Notes under the pieces: generated by a model
The model's database searches: none
Told to the model about the DNA's origin: nothing
The model's input: only the letters and a program-made list of their open reading frames with translations
NCBI GenBank assembly: GCA_034431315.1
Contig: DAOUDK010000034.1
Coordinates: 1-64,000, forward strand
From: JAUWOY01 sp034431315
GTDB taxonomy: Bacteria > Chloroflexota > Anaerolineae > VGOG01
Direction of reading: 5' to 3'
DNA length: 64,000 nt
Part shown: positions 25,403 through 34,386 of the stretch, one piece after another
Numbering within the stretch: position 1 is the stretch's first letter
How the letters are laid out: every line of letters starts with the position of its first letter
Made by a program: the position numbers and the translations under genes

Positions 25403-26298
25403 CCACCCAAACACGCAAACTGCGTAGAAGCAAGAAACCGCCGATACGGTGGCAGCGGGTGGTACTCTATGCCGTCCTGGTTGCCTTCGCCATCTTTTAC
25501 CTGATGCCGGTGTACGTCCTGATCGCCACCGGTTTGAAGAGCTTTGCCGAGGTGAATCTGCAGCGCATGTGGAACCTGCCGACGGGGCTGCATTTTGACA
25601 GCTACATCAAGGCCTGGTTCGGCAGCGAAGCGGAGGGCTTCCGTGGGCTCAACGTGAACTTCATGAACAGCGTCTACCTCACCGTGCCGGCCACCATCAT
25701 TTCAGCCCTATGGGGCTCGATCAACGGCTACATCCTGGCCAAGTGGAAGTTCCGGGGTTCGGACGTGCTCTTCCCGCTGATCCTCTTCGGCATGTTCATC
25801 CCCTATCAGAGCATCCTCATCCCACTGGTGCAGGTACTTCAGAGGATAAACATCTTTGGAGTTAAGTTCTACGGCTCCATTCCGGGCCTGATCCTGGCCC
25901 ACGTGATCTATGGCATCCCCATCACCACCTTGATCTTCCGCAACTACTACGCTAACATACCCACGGAGTTGATCGAAGCGGCCCGGATTGATGGGGCCAA
26001 CATCTTTGGCATCTACCGGCACGTATTGTTTCCACTATCCGTGCCGGGCTTCGTGGTGGTGATGATCTGGCAATTCACCTCCATCTGGAACGATTTCCTA
26101 TTCGCCGCTACGATCACCAGTCACCCCGCAAACCAGCCCATCACCGTCGGTCTGAATAACCTGGCCGGCAGCTACATCGTGGAATGGAACGTGCAGATGG
26201 CCGGCGCGCTCCTGACCGCGCTGCCCACCCTGCTGGTGTACATCTTCCTGGGCCGCTACTTCATGCGCGGGTTGATGGCGGGGTCGCTGAAAGGGTAA
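25399..26298 (+). CDS. Sugar ABC transporter permease (second)
   Basis: 299 residues, MalG/UgpE-type, six hydrophobic segments and an EAA loop IEAARIDGANIFGIYRHVLF near residue 193. It ends in the usual FLGRYFMRGLMAGSLKG tail. A rho-independent terminator lies 43 bp downstream, so the transporter operon stops here. Confidence 0.92.
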   Translation: MTTQTRKLRRSKKPPIRWQRVVLYAVLVAFAIFYLMPVYVLIATGLKSFAEVNLQRMWNLPTGLHFDSYIKAWFGSEAEGFRGLNVNFMNSVYLTVPATIISALWGSINGYILAKWKFRGSDVLFPLILFGMFIPYQSILIPLVQVLQRINIFGVKFYGSIPGLILAHVIYGIPITTLIFRNYYANIPTELIEAARIDGANIFGIYRHVLFPLSVPGFVVVMIWQFTSIWNDFLFAATITSHPANQPITVGLNNLAGSYIVEWNVQMAGALLTALPTLLVYIFLGRYFMRGLMAGSLKG

Positions 26299-26340
26299 AT
26301 CGAGAGGGACAACGGACGGGAAGGATTTAACGGACTTACT

Positions 26341-26376
26341 GAAATGGGACATCCCAGGGTGCCCCATTTCTTTTTT
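26341..26376 (+). terminator. Rho-independent terminator
   Basis: GAAATGGG pairs with CCCATTTC and is followed by TTTTTT. A TGGTATAAT extended -10 box lies just after it (26387-26395) for the next gene. Confidence 0.8.
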
Positions 26377-26437
26377 GGGGTGTCTGTGGTATAATTTGCA
26401 GAATACACTACAGCGAATTGGGAAAGGAACGAATAAA

Positions 26438-27010
26438 GTGGAATACATCCAGAAATACCTCGACGAGATAGGTCGGATTTTGCAAAACTTGCCCCAGGCC
26501 GAGATCGCCCGCACCGTTGACATCCTGACCCTGGCCCGAATCGAGGGGAGGCGGATCTTTGTCATGGGCAACGGCGGCAGCGCGGCCATGGCCTCGCACT
26601 TCGCCTGCGACCTGGGCAAGGGAACGGTGTGTGAGGGGGAGGCGCGCTTCAAGGTGATCTCTCTGAACGACAACGTCCCGCTGCTGACCGCCTACGCCAA
26701 CGACTTTGGCTACGAGACGGTCTTCGCTGAGCCGCTGGCTTCGCTGGCCGAAGCGGGCGATGTGGCCATAGCCATCAGCTCCAGCGGCAACTCGCCCAAT
26801 GTGCTGCGAGCCATGGACGTGGCGCGGGAGCGCGGCCTCACTACCATCGGCATAACGGCCTTCGAGGGCGGTCAGCTTAGAGATAAGGTGGACGCGTGCG
26901 TGATCGTGCCCGCCGATTCCCGGCACCCCGACGCCATGCAGCACGCCGAGGATGGCCAATGGGTGGTTCTCCACGCCGTTTTTGTGGTCATACGCCAGGG
27001 GATGAAGTGA
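26438..27010 (+). CDS. SIS-domain phosphosugar isomerase (GmhA/DiaA-like)
   Basis: 190 residues from a GTG at 26438 (AGGAACG before it). FVMGNGGSAAMASHFACDL and AISSSGNSPNVLRAMDVA are the phosphosugar-binding loops of the SIS fold, in the arrangement seen in sedoheptulose-7-phosphate isomerase GmhA. Late residues DAMQHAEDGQWVVLHAVF match GmhA's Q/H metal region. It is translationally coupled to a ROK kinase (overlap at 27007), so both likely act on one sugar imported by the ABC system or made for surface heptose. The substrate is not established. Confidence 0.85.
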   Translation: MEYIQKYLDEIGRILQNLPQAEIARTVDILTLARIEGRRIFVMGNGGSAAMASHFACDLGKGTVCEGEARFKVISLNDNVPLLTAYANDFGYETVFAEPLASLAEAGDVAIAISSSGNSPNVLRAMDVARERGLTTIGITAFEGGQLRDKVDACVIVPADSRHPDAMQHAEDGQWVVLHAVFVVIRQGMK

Positions 27011-28026
27011 ACGTGGAGCGGGAGCGACTTCTGCTGGCTCTGGATTTCGGCGGCACCAAGCTGACGGCGGGCGTCGTTTCCACTTCCGAGCTGTCCGCAG
27101 CCGGCGAGCGCGGCTGGCGGGCTTACAGGATGGCCCCCTCCCCGCCCGGCAGCAACGTCCAGAGCGACCTGGAGATCATGATGGGGTTGGCGCGAGATCT
27201 GCTGGCCAGCCCTCCCTCGGTCCCCCCCAATTCTGGGGGGGAAGCCCAGCCCCCTCTGGCCGCGGTGGGGGTCAGTTTTGGCGGCCCGGTGGACGCGGCG
27301 CGGGGCCTGGTGCTGCTGTCCCACCACGTGCCCGGTTGGGAGAAGATGCCGCTGCGGGAGTGGCTGGAGGAGCGGCTGGGGGTGCCCGCCGCCGTGGACA
27401 ACGACGCCAACGCGGGGGCCCTGGGCGAGCATCGCTTCGGTGCCGGGCAGGGCTACGACAGCCTGATGTATATCACCGTCAGCACTGGTGTCGGCGGGGG
27501 TTGGATCCTGAACGGGCGGCCCTGGCGCGGCGCAGACGGGATGGCCGGAGAGATCGGGCACATGGTGGTGGATCCGGCTGGCCCGGTCTGCCTGTGCGGC
27601 AAACGGGGCTGCGTCGAGCGGCTAGCTTCAGGGCCGTACATCGCTCAGCGGGCTTGCGAATGGCTGGAGGCGCAGCCAGAACGAGGCCGGATTCTGCGCG
27701 CCCTGACTGAGAACAATCTGGAGGCGATTACCGCCGAGCTGGTAGCCCAGGCAGCATCCCAGGGGGACGACCTGGCCTGGGAAGCGTTGGAAGTCGCGGC
27801 CTGGGCACTGGGAGTGGGCATCGGCAACGCGGCTAACCTGGTGAATCCGGAGTGCTTCGTGCTGGGCGGCGGCGTGACCAAAGCGGGCGAGCGCTTTTGG
27901 GAAGTAGTGCGCCGCACCGCCCGCCAGACAGCCCTGCCGGAAGTTCACTTTGACGTGGTGCCTGCCGCGCTGGGCGACGACGCGCCCCTGTGGGGAGCCA
28001 TCGCCCTGGCGGAAGACCAGATCTAG
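27007..28026 (+). CDS. ROK-family sugar kinase
   Basis: 339 residues, GTG start overlapping the SIS stop. ALDFGGTKLTAGVV is the ATP-binding phosphate-1 motif; VSTGVGGGWILNG and EIGHMVVDP lie near residues 155-185. CLCGKRGCVERLASG matches the ROK zinc motif CxCGxxGCxE. It probably phosphorylates glucose, an N-acetylhexosamine or a similar sugar. Family length is normal. Confidence 0.9.
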   Translation: MNVERERLLLALDFGGTKLTAGVVSTSELSAAGERGWRAYRMAPSPPGSNVQSDLEIMMGLARDLLASPPSVPPNSGGEAQPPLAAVGVSFGGPVDAARGLVLLSHHVPGWEKMPLREWLEERLGVPAAVDNDANAGALGEHRFGAGQGYDSLMYITVSTGVGGGWILNGRPWRGADGMAGEIGHMVVDPAGPVCLCGKRGCVERLASGPYIAQRACEWLEAQPERGRILRALTENNLEAITAELVAQAASQGDDLAWEALEVAAWALGVGIGNAANLVNPECFVLGGGVTKAGERFWEVVRRTARQTALPEVHFDVVPAALGDDAPLWGAIALAEDQI

Positions 28027-28027
28027 C

Positions 28028-28062
28028 CAGGTGCAACGCACCTCCGAGGTGCGTTGCACCTG
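28028..28062. repeat. 35-bp near-perfect palindrome
   Basis: CAGGTGCAACGCACCTC and its exact reverse complement are separated by one base, lying between the kinase and deaminase genes 2 nt after the stop. It is of the same class as 52753 and may act as a transcript stabiliser or a mobile repeat. Confidence 0.75.
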
Positions 28063-28079
28063 AGAAGGATAAAACGACC

Positions 28080-29078
28080 GTGATTGATCCTAACCTCCCA
28101 CTGATTGACCTGCACCGTCATTTGGACGGCAACGTGCGCCTGGAAACAATCCTGGATCTGGCGCGTCGGCACAACCTGCCACTCCCTGCCTGGGATCTCG
28201 AAGGGTTGCGCCCCTACGTGCAGGTGACGGAACCCCAACCCGGCGTCATGGCGTTCATCGCCAAATTCAAGTGGATGATCGGCGTCCTGGTGGACTACGA
28301 CGCCTGCCGCCGGGCAGCGTACGAAAACGTCGAGGACGCCCAGCGAGAGGGCCTTGACTACGTCGAACTGCGCTTCAGCCCGTGGTTCATGGCGGAGTCC
28401 CATGGCCTTGATCCGGCGGGGGTGGTGGAAGCCGTTGCCGATGGCGTGGAGGCGGGTACGCGCGACTTTGGGGTCAAAGTTAACCTGATCGGGATTCTCA
28501 GCCGCACGTATGGGCCGGAGATCGCCTGGAAGGAATTGGAAGTCCTACTGCAACACAGGGATCGGCTGGTGGCTCTGGATCTGGCGGGGGATGAGGCGAA
28601 CTGGCCGGGGGACCTGTTCGTGGAGCACCTGCGGCGAGCGCGAGATGCGGGCTGGCAGGTGACGATCCACGCGGGGGAAGTCGCGGGGCCGGAGAGCGTC
28701 TGGCAGGCCATTCTCGATCTGAGGGCTATGCGCATCGGCCACGCCGTTCGGGCCATTGAGGACCCAGCATTGCTGGACTACATGGCCGAGCGCCAGATAG
28801 GCATCGAGTCGAGCCTGACCAGCAACGTGCAGACCAGCACCGTGTCCGACTATGCCAGTCATCCGCTGCGAACCTTTCTGGAGCGGGGGCTGTTGGCGAC
28901 GATCAATACCGATGATCCGGGCATAAGTGGCATTGACCTGCGCCACGAATACGAGGTAGCTGCGCCGGAGGCGGGTCTGACAGTCGAGCACACACGCCAG
29001 GCCCAACGCAACGCCCTGACCATCGCCTTTCTCTCAGTCGAAGAGAAGGATGCGTTGGTTGCCCAGAGAGCACGGTAG
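28080..29078 (+). CDS. add: Adenosine deaminase
   Basis: 332 residues, GTG start. Metal and catalytic motifs of the adenosine/AMP deaminase family are all present: IDLHRHLDGNV near the N-terminus, TIHAGEVAGPE near residue 197, RIGHAVRAI near 220, SLTSNVQTSTV near 245 and INTDDPGISG near 275. It converts adenosine to inosine. The SSLTSN motif is typical of adenosine and not adenine deaminases. It closes the sugar-kinase operon. Confidence 0.9.
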   Translation: MIDPNLPLIDLHRHLDGNVRLETILDLARRHNLPLPAWDLEGLRPYVQVTEPQPGVMAFIAKFKWMIGVLVDYDACRRAAYENVEDAQREGLDYVELRFSPWFMAESHGLDPAGVVEAVADGVEAGTRDFGVKVNLIGILSRTYGPEIAWKELEVLLQHRDRLVALDLAGDEANWPGDLFVEHLRRARDAGWQVTIHAGEVAGPESVWQAILDLRAMRIGHAVRAIEDPALLDYMAERQIGIESSLTSNVQTSTVSDYASHPLRTFLERGLLATINTDDPGISGIDLRHEYEVAAPEAGLTVEHTRQAQRNALTIAFLSVEEKDALVAQRAR

Positions 29079-29269
29079 GAAGGGTCCTCTTTGGCGAGTT
29101 CTTCAGGCGTGGCACGCGGAAGGTGTGCCTGAATGCCGATGCACGGAATCTCACCGACGCCATTCGCCTTTACGAGAAAGCTGGCATGCACGTGGAGCAT
29201 CAGTACGTCACCTACGAGAAGGAACTGTGCCCCGGAGAGGAACTGAGTACTCAGTCAGTGGGGGGTTGA
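29075..29269 (+). pseudogene. GNAT acetyltransferase 3' remnant
   Basis: An open frame without its own start reads FRRGTRKVCLNADARN, LYEKAGMHVEHQYVTYEKEL and ends STQSVGG. This is the last third of a GNAT N-acetyltransferase (the motif-B helix AIRLYEKAGM). The acetyl-CoA-binding first part is missing, its place taken by the end of the deaminase gene. Confidence 0.7.
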
Positions 29270-29409
29270 CCATTTGGGAGGTAGTGTGAGGAAATCAAGA
29301 CCAGACTCCGATGCTCCTTGGGGGTGGAACGCCGCGTAGCCAGGAGCGTCTCTGAACCATGATAGGATAGCGACTCGAAACGGACCATAGGCAGATGGCA
29401 GCCAAGCCG

Positions 29410-30030
29410 TCAGTCCTCTGCTATTGTAGCCCATCTCTTGAAAATAGCTGTTATTGTCTCCCAACAGAGTCCAGCGTCGTCTATCGTAACTTGAATTTTC
29501 TCTTTGAAGACCGGATTAGATTGAATCGTGTGCAGAAAAGTATCCATGTACTTGGTCATCGCGAGTGCCATAAGCACATTGGCTAAATCATCTCGGTCCA
29601 TCACTTTCACACGATCAGACACAGAATCTCTGGGAAGAGATTCTTTTTCCGCCAGGTAGAATACACCAGAGACGTAGTTGTACTGGCTCATCAATTCCTG
29701 ATAAACCCGCAAATCATTTACGTACTCTACCACCGTGCCCATACCGGCGTGGCGGATGCCCCCAGGATCTAAGAACTGAATTCCCCAGAAGTGGTGACCA
29801 ACGAGCGTGTCTTCTCCCACAACTTCGTAACCTTGTAGAAAGAGGGCCACAGGAAACAAAGCAGTGAGATCATCGGTGGATAGTCCAGCTATGCCCATTG
29901 CCAGGCACTGCTTGATCTGCCGGAGGTCTTCTACCAAACGTGAAGATGTCAGAAAAGGCTCTGTGTTTTCTGTCAGGCTCTGTTTCACCAAGCTATGAAC
30001 TATATGTATGCCATTGCTGAGATCAACCAT
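29410..30030 (-). CDS. Unknown protein, last gene of the putative conflict operon
   Basis: About 206 residues from the ATG at 30030 (a TTG at 30051 is also in frame). I recognise no domain. It is mixed alpha/beta, without signal or membrane segments, with a central FWGIQFLDPGGIRHAGMGTV stretch and an acidic helical C-terminus. It lies 38 bp after the NACHT gene on the same strand, so it is likely cotranscribed and could be the effector or a regulator of the system. Confidence 0.6.
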   Translation of the reverse strand: MVDLSNGIHIVHSLVKQSLTENTEPFLTSSRLVEDLRQIKQCLAMGIAGLSTDDLTALFPVALFLQGYEVVGEDTLVGHHFWGIQFLDPGGIRHAGMGTVVEYVNDLRVYQELMSQYNYVSGVFYLAEKESLPRDSVSDRVKVMDRDDLANVLMALAMTKYMDTFLHTIQSNPVFKEKIQVTIDDAGLCWETITAIFKRWATIAED

Positions 30031-30068
30031 CTTAAAGTTTCTCTTCTTCAACTGCTACAGCCAAATAC

Positions 30069-32948
30069 TCATCGCACCAATACGCAGCGGAACCCAGTAG
30101 CACCGTGCCTTTGATTGCAAGGAAGTGCCTGGCGCATGATACACATGATCCGCCACCTTGTTAGAGCGTTGAAAGATCCGCCCCTGACCGCCCGGTCTTG
30201 GGGTGCTTGGGAATACTGCTCGCCGTAGCGCTTGAATTGGTCAGACGTCCATTCCATCACATTCCCGGCCATATCCATCACTCTGAAAGGACTGGCTCCG
30301 GCAGGGTAGATACCCACAGGGGTTGTAGTGTACAAGTCGATGTTGGCACGGTCCTCTTCCCATGTCATACCCCAAGGCCACCAACGCCCGTCGCCACCCC
30401 GGGCAGCCCATTCCCATTCCGCCTCCGTTGGTAGGCGATAGAGGTGTTCCTGACCAGTCTTTTCGGTCATATAGGCCGAGCGCCAATGGCAAAAGGCTTC
30501 TGCCTCGTACCAACTCACCCCCAAGACAGGATGGTTGGGCTTTCGAATGCCTAGCTCGTCGTGGTCCCAGTACGAGGGTTTTGGATCGGCTCCCCATCGC
30601 CACCGCCAGCCCTCCTCTGACCAGTATACTTCGTTGCTATATCCTCCGGCGTCCATAAACTGTTTGTACTGCCAGTTAGTCACGGGATAGCGATCTATCG
30701 TGAAAGCAATAACCCGCACTTTCTGTTGAGGGGTGGCGAGGGCCAGCATTCGCCGCAGATCGGGCCTATCACCAGCTTGGTGAATAATAGCCTCCGCCGC
30801 TGCTTCAGAAAGTCCCATCACCGACTCCCCTGCTGAGATTTCTAGCATCTCCCCAAGTCGAGGATCCCCAACTTCACCCAGGACATCTCCCGCATCCCTT
30901 CTAATCTCAAAGCTTTCCTCAGAGGCACTGATGACGGCTATTAGGCCAGCAAGTACTTCATCTCTGACCTTAACTCTGACTGCACCACGACCGGCATCCC
31001 CGAGACATTCTCCGATGAGAATGAAGTAAGATCCCTTCTCCCTCGTTGGGCTGCCTTCTGCCGTCTTCAACATCGCGGTGAGCAAACCTTCCAACCGCGC
31101 GCCTCGCAAGAGGCCAGCCGTGAGTCGGATGCTCTCTCTCCAGCGGAGGTCGCCCATATGTTTACAGACTAATTCACTGGTGTTCGGCTGGTTGCACATA
31201 TACTCAGCCGCCAGGAATTCCTCGAAGGTTTGATGGGGAAAACTGTATTCTCCACTTCCTCGCTCGACAAGCAGCCCCGTTTGCTCAGACACAATCTCGA
31301 TAAAAGCGCGGGCTTGTTCCTGAGCTCTAATTCTGCTCAGGCCCTCGTGCTCTTGCAACCAGTCGGCAACGTGCTCCTCCAATTCGGAGCGGGGAATAGT
31401 GCTCCCAGGCTCCTGTTCGTGCATCCATAGAGCAATAGGCCCCAGGACGCCGCTAACGTAGTACCTATCGAACTGGAGTTCTTCGGGCGTTACTGGGCGG
31501 TCAGCCATGCTCCGTGCCCAATCCCAGGTCTCAACCAAGGCCTTCACGCACTCGCTGTATAGTTCGGCCCGATGGTGCGGTAAGTGAGCGCCGCGATAGT
31601 AATAGAGTAAGACCATGATAGCCAAGAGCAAAGGGGTTCTGGCCAAGTCAAAGACGCCGGGATTGCGAAAGATGGTCTTGAGCAAATCATCTGCCGACCC
31701 TGCTTCCCTGCCGAAGCCGTAGTTATGAAAGACTTCAAACCAGCGTTCCACAAAGGTACGAATCTCGTGCTTGGTGAAAGGGGCTATGGAGATAACAGCA
31801 AAATCCTTCTCCAGGGGAGCCTGGCGATAGCTGGCCGGACGGCTGGTTACGATGAAGCGGTTCTTCGGATAGCGGACGACGAAATCACGGATGTGCTCTA
31901 CAACCCCCCATCGCTCTCCAGTGGAGATGATCTCATCCAGGCCATCCAGCAACACCAGACAGTTGCCTCGCTCCAGCTCATAATCAAAAAGTGGCTTCAA
32001 TCCCCCTTGCCCACGTCCCCTGAAATACACAGGCAGATAGTCGGCCAGAGAGATGTCTGGGTCGTCGCGTAGAGCCCTGGCGTAGGCAGAGACGGGAAAT
32101 GGCAAAGGAAACCATATTCTGTCTGTAGCGAGCTCAATCCCTAACATATTTGTTACCGCCGTTGGGCCTCCAGCTAGGGCCAGGGCAATGTACCTCAACA
32201 GGGTTGTTTTTCCTGTACCAGGGTCGCCGAGCACGGCGACTTGCTTCTTGCCTAGGAGTAATTTCCTGAAATCCAGGGGCTCCGTCTGCCCTCGCTCTGC
32301 TGCCTCGAGTGGCTCCGGGGCGGGCAGGACAGACTCACTCTCGTATCTGATCCGCAAAGGGACAAAGAGCTTCGACAAAGGCAAGGAAACGAACTCTTTG
32401 AGAAACAAGAGACCCTGGAAGTCCATCTGTCCTTCGCGCTGGACGAGGTAATTGAAGTAATATTCCCGTAGCTTATCCCGCTTGTGCCGTTCGGCCGCAG
32501 CTGTCTCGGCAAGAAATTCAAATGGGCCAGCAATGCAGCTCCAGAAATCGCCGGCCGTCATTCCCATCTTGGCTGCTATATCCGGCGGGACAAAGAACAC
32601 GTATGAACAACCGAAGCGACGAAGAACATCCCGTTCCTGGTTCAAGCGGGCGATGGCCAAGTCTCTTTCCTCGGGAGACAACCTGCTCCAACCCTCAACG
32701 AACAGAATGCCCGGACGTTCAGTCTCAAATGGTTCCTGCCACAAGTACGTAGCTACGCTGGGTTGGATACCGTCAATAGGCCAACTCTTGATCTCGAGTT
32801 CCTCCCGCAAGTCTGCAAAGAGATTGGCAATGATGGTATTCTCTAGCTCCCAGTCATCTACGATCACCACGATCAGGCTGCCTGCCTCTTCGTGGTGTCG
32901 CAATGTGTTGAGCAGCTTTTGGTATTCTTTATCAGCGACGAACGGCAT
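30069..32948 (-). CDS. NACHT-type STAND NTPase with C-terminal SUMF1/FGE-like domain
   Basis: 959 residues. Residues 1-150 look like the P-loop-less, inactive-STAND type module found in conflict proteins (VIVDDWELEN..., FVPPDIAAKMGMTAGDFWSC). Residues 235-400 are a NACHT NTPase: AVLGDPGTGKTTLLRYIAL (Walker A), CLVLLDGLDEI (Walker B) and FIVTSRPASYR (sensor region). A helical segment with FPHQTFEEFLAAEYM near 590 and HEAT-like repeats follow. From about 735 there is an FGE-sulfatase domain (LPTEAEWEWAARG, MDMAGNVMEWTSDQ, RGGSFNALTRWRI). The formylglycine enzyme's active cysteines after GGSF are lacking, so the domain more likely binds a ligand. The start overlaps the upstream ATPase by 17 nt. 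Confidence 0.88.
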   Translation of the reverse strand: MPFVADKEYQKLLNTLRHHEEAGSLIVVIVDDWELENTIIANLFADLREELEIKSWPIDGIQPSVATYLWQEPFETERPGILFVEGWSRLSPEERDLAIARLNQERDVLRRFGCSYVFFVPPDIAAKMGMTAGDFWSCIAGPFEFLAETAAAERHKRDKLREYYFNYLVQREGQMDFQGLLFLKEFVSLPLSKLFVPLRIRYESESVLPAPEPLEAAERGQTEPLDFRKLLLGKKQVAVLGDPGTGKTTLLRYIALALAGGPTAVTNMLGIELATDRIWFPLPFPVSAYARALRDDPDISLADYLPVYFRGRGQGGLKPLFDYELERGNCLVLLDGLDEIISTGERWGVVEHIRDFVVRYPKNRFIVTSRPASYRQAPLEKDFAVISIAPFTKHEIRTFVERWFEVFHNYGFGREAGSADDLLKTIFRNPGVFDLARTPLLLAIMVLLYYYRGAHLPHHRAELYSECVKALVETWDWARSMADRPVTPEELQFDRYYVSGVLGPIALWMHEQEPGSTIPRSELEEHVADWLQEHEGLSRIRAQEQARAFIEIVSEQTGLLVERGSGEYSFPHQTFEEFLAAEYMCNQPNTSELVCKHMGDLRWRESIRLTAGLLRGARLEGLLTAMLKTAEGSPTREKGSYFILIGECLGDAGRGAVRVKVRDEVLAGLIAVISASEESFEIRRDAGDVLGEVGDPRLGEMLEISAGESVMGLSEAAAEAIIHQAGDRPDLRRMLALATPQQKVRVIAFTIDRYPVTNWQYKQFMDAGGYSNEVYWSEEGWRWRWGADPKPSYWDHDELGIRKPNHPVLGVSWYEAEAFCHWRSAYMTEKTGQEHLYRLPTEAEWEWAARGGDGRWWPWGMTWEEDRANIDLYTTTPVGIYPAGASPFRVMDMAGNVMEWTSDQFKRYGEQYSQAPQDRAVRGGSFNALTRWRIMCIMRQALPCNQRHGATGFRCVLVR

Positions 32949-34302
32949 CAGTCATGCGCTCCTCGGTCTCGACACCTTGCAATATCATGCGTACGATGGG
33001 GTGGAGGTCGTACCACACACCGTCGTTAACATAGCTCAAAATGTATAGGTTCAAGATAAGATTATCGCCAACCTCCGTACCTGAGCGCCGAGGGGACTCT
33101 AGGAATCTTTGCAGTTCCTCAAATTCGGTTCGCCCCAAAGGTCTGGAGTACTTGCGCTGTTCAGCATAAGCTGCTTTGCGCGCGGCCAGCAGATCAATCT
33201 GGCATTGGGATCTCACCTCAGCTTCGAGAATGGCGTCACGCATCAGAGCAATAAGCTGTCGCATCACCCCACCACTCATCGCCACCAAAAGATCGAGCGC
33301 CTTAGGGGCAATCACATCTTCCGTCGCCATTCCCAAGCTTTGCAACCGCTTATGCACAACCTGCTGCATGGTCTGCGAGCCCTTGTCATACCTGACATCC
33401 GGCTGGTCTTCCTCGTGGAGCTTGACGTTAGGAAACTCTATCGTGGGGAAACGGCTCCGTACCTGGCTATAGTCAGGGTGATAGCAGAGTACAATGGGCG
33501 CAGTATAGATTGCTCGGCAGGGAGGAGTATGCAACACCCAGCTATCAGCGAAAAAGGCGCGCGCGTGAGCCAAATTGTCTACTTTGTCGAGACCATCCAC
33601 GATTAGAAAAACCGGCTTACCCGCTTTGTCTTCCACATCGCGCACGATGGCCTGCACTCGCAAGATGACCTCTGAAAGCCTGGGACTCAGCTCCAACTTG
33701 CGCAGCATCTTGCCAGTAGCGCCAAGGGTGAACGGTGCGCCACTCGTCAGCCCATTGATCACCTTGCCAGCGGCAGTTGCTGCTACAGGCCCTCCTACCA
33801 ACCCAATCCCAAAGCAGGCGATAGCGCCCAATATCTGGCTCACGTCTATTTCAAAGTCCTCCTTTTCTGTCTCTTCTCGGATCAGTGTAGTCAGACTCTT
33901 CTCTAGCTCATTACGCAATGCCTTATCTGGCTTGTTGGACAACCCAGCCTCTGCTATCTTACAAACTGCAAAGCCCATCATCGAGAGCACGTCAAGCTGG
34001 TTTAAGCTATGAATGTCCCCGCCTGCGCTAGTTTCCAAGTCCAGCCAGATCACGAAGTATTGGTCCTGTATCAATTGAGCGAACTTGGCTAATTCCGAAG
34101 TCTTGCCACTGCCCCGGTGCCCAGTCAGCACAGTTTGGAGAGCGACCCGGTCAGGTCGCATTGCAAGCACTAGTTTCTCCAGGGGGCTGTCTTCCCGTTC
34201 CACAAAAAATGCTTCGAGATCATCTCCCCACAACGATTTCCACGGATCAAAGACATTGTAAATCGGCGTCCAATATTGTCCGATGTTTTGTTGCTCTGCC
34301 AT
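32932..34302 (-). CDS. P-loop ATPase with KAP/Orc-like core
   Basis: About 456 residues from the ATG at 34302, after AAGGAGGAAG. TVLTGHRGSGKTSELAKFA near residue 60 is the Walker A motif; VFLIVDGLDKVDNLAHA near 245 is Walker B with sensor. Between them, ILGAIACFGIGLVGGPVAATA near 165 is hydrophobic enough to touch or cross a membrane, recalling KAP-type ATPases. The C-terminal part is helical with a winged-helix-like end. I infer an energy-dependent switch working with the NACHT protein, whose start it overlaps. Confidence 0.75.
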   Translation of the reverse strand: MAEQQNIGQYWTPIYNVFDPWKSLWGDDLEAFFVEREDSPLEKLVLAMRPDRVALQTVLTGHRGSGKTSELAKFAQLIQDQYFVIWLDLETSAGGDIHSLNQLDVLSMMGFAVCKIAEAGLSNKPDKALRNELEKSLTTLIREETEKEDFEIDVSQILGAIACFGIGLVGGPVAATAAGKVINGLTSGAPFTLGATGKMLRKLELSPRLSEVILRVQAIVRDVEDKAGKPVFLIVDGLDKVDNLAHARAFFADSWVLHTPPCRAIYTAPIVLCYHPDYSQVRSRFPTIEFPNVKLHEEDQPDVRYDKGSQTMQQVVHKRLQSLGMATEDVIAPKALDLLVAMSGGVMRQLIALMRDAILEAEVRSQCQIDLLAARKAAYAEQRKYSRPLGRTEFEELQRFLESPRRSGTEVGDNLILNLYILSYVNDGVWYDLHPIVRMILQGVETEERMTDAVRR

Positions 34303-34386
34303 CGACTTCCTCCTTGATTGATTGCAAACGTGCGTTAAGGTAGCATGCCTGGTGGCGCGATTAAGCTGCAAGCACACAGCAGGAAA

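Noticed and set aside
27122..27260. Repeat insertion in the ROK kinase (SPPSVPPNSGGEAQPPL stretch)
   Set aside because: The C/G-run text (CCCCCCAATTCTGGGGGGG) is suggestive of a hairpin insert, but I could not match it convincingly to other copies; a similar CCCCCTAACTTTGGGGGG exists at 46097, so it remains open.
20834..32948. Diversity-generating retroelement targets (two SUMF1/FGE-fold proteins)
   Set aside because: SUMF1 folds are common retroelement targets, but no reverse transcriptase or template repeat is seen in the window.
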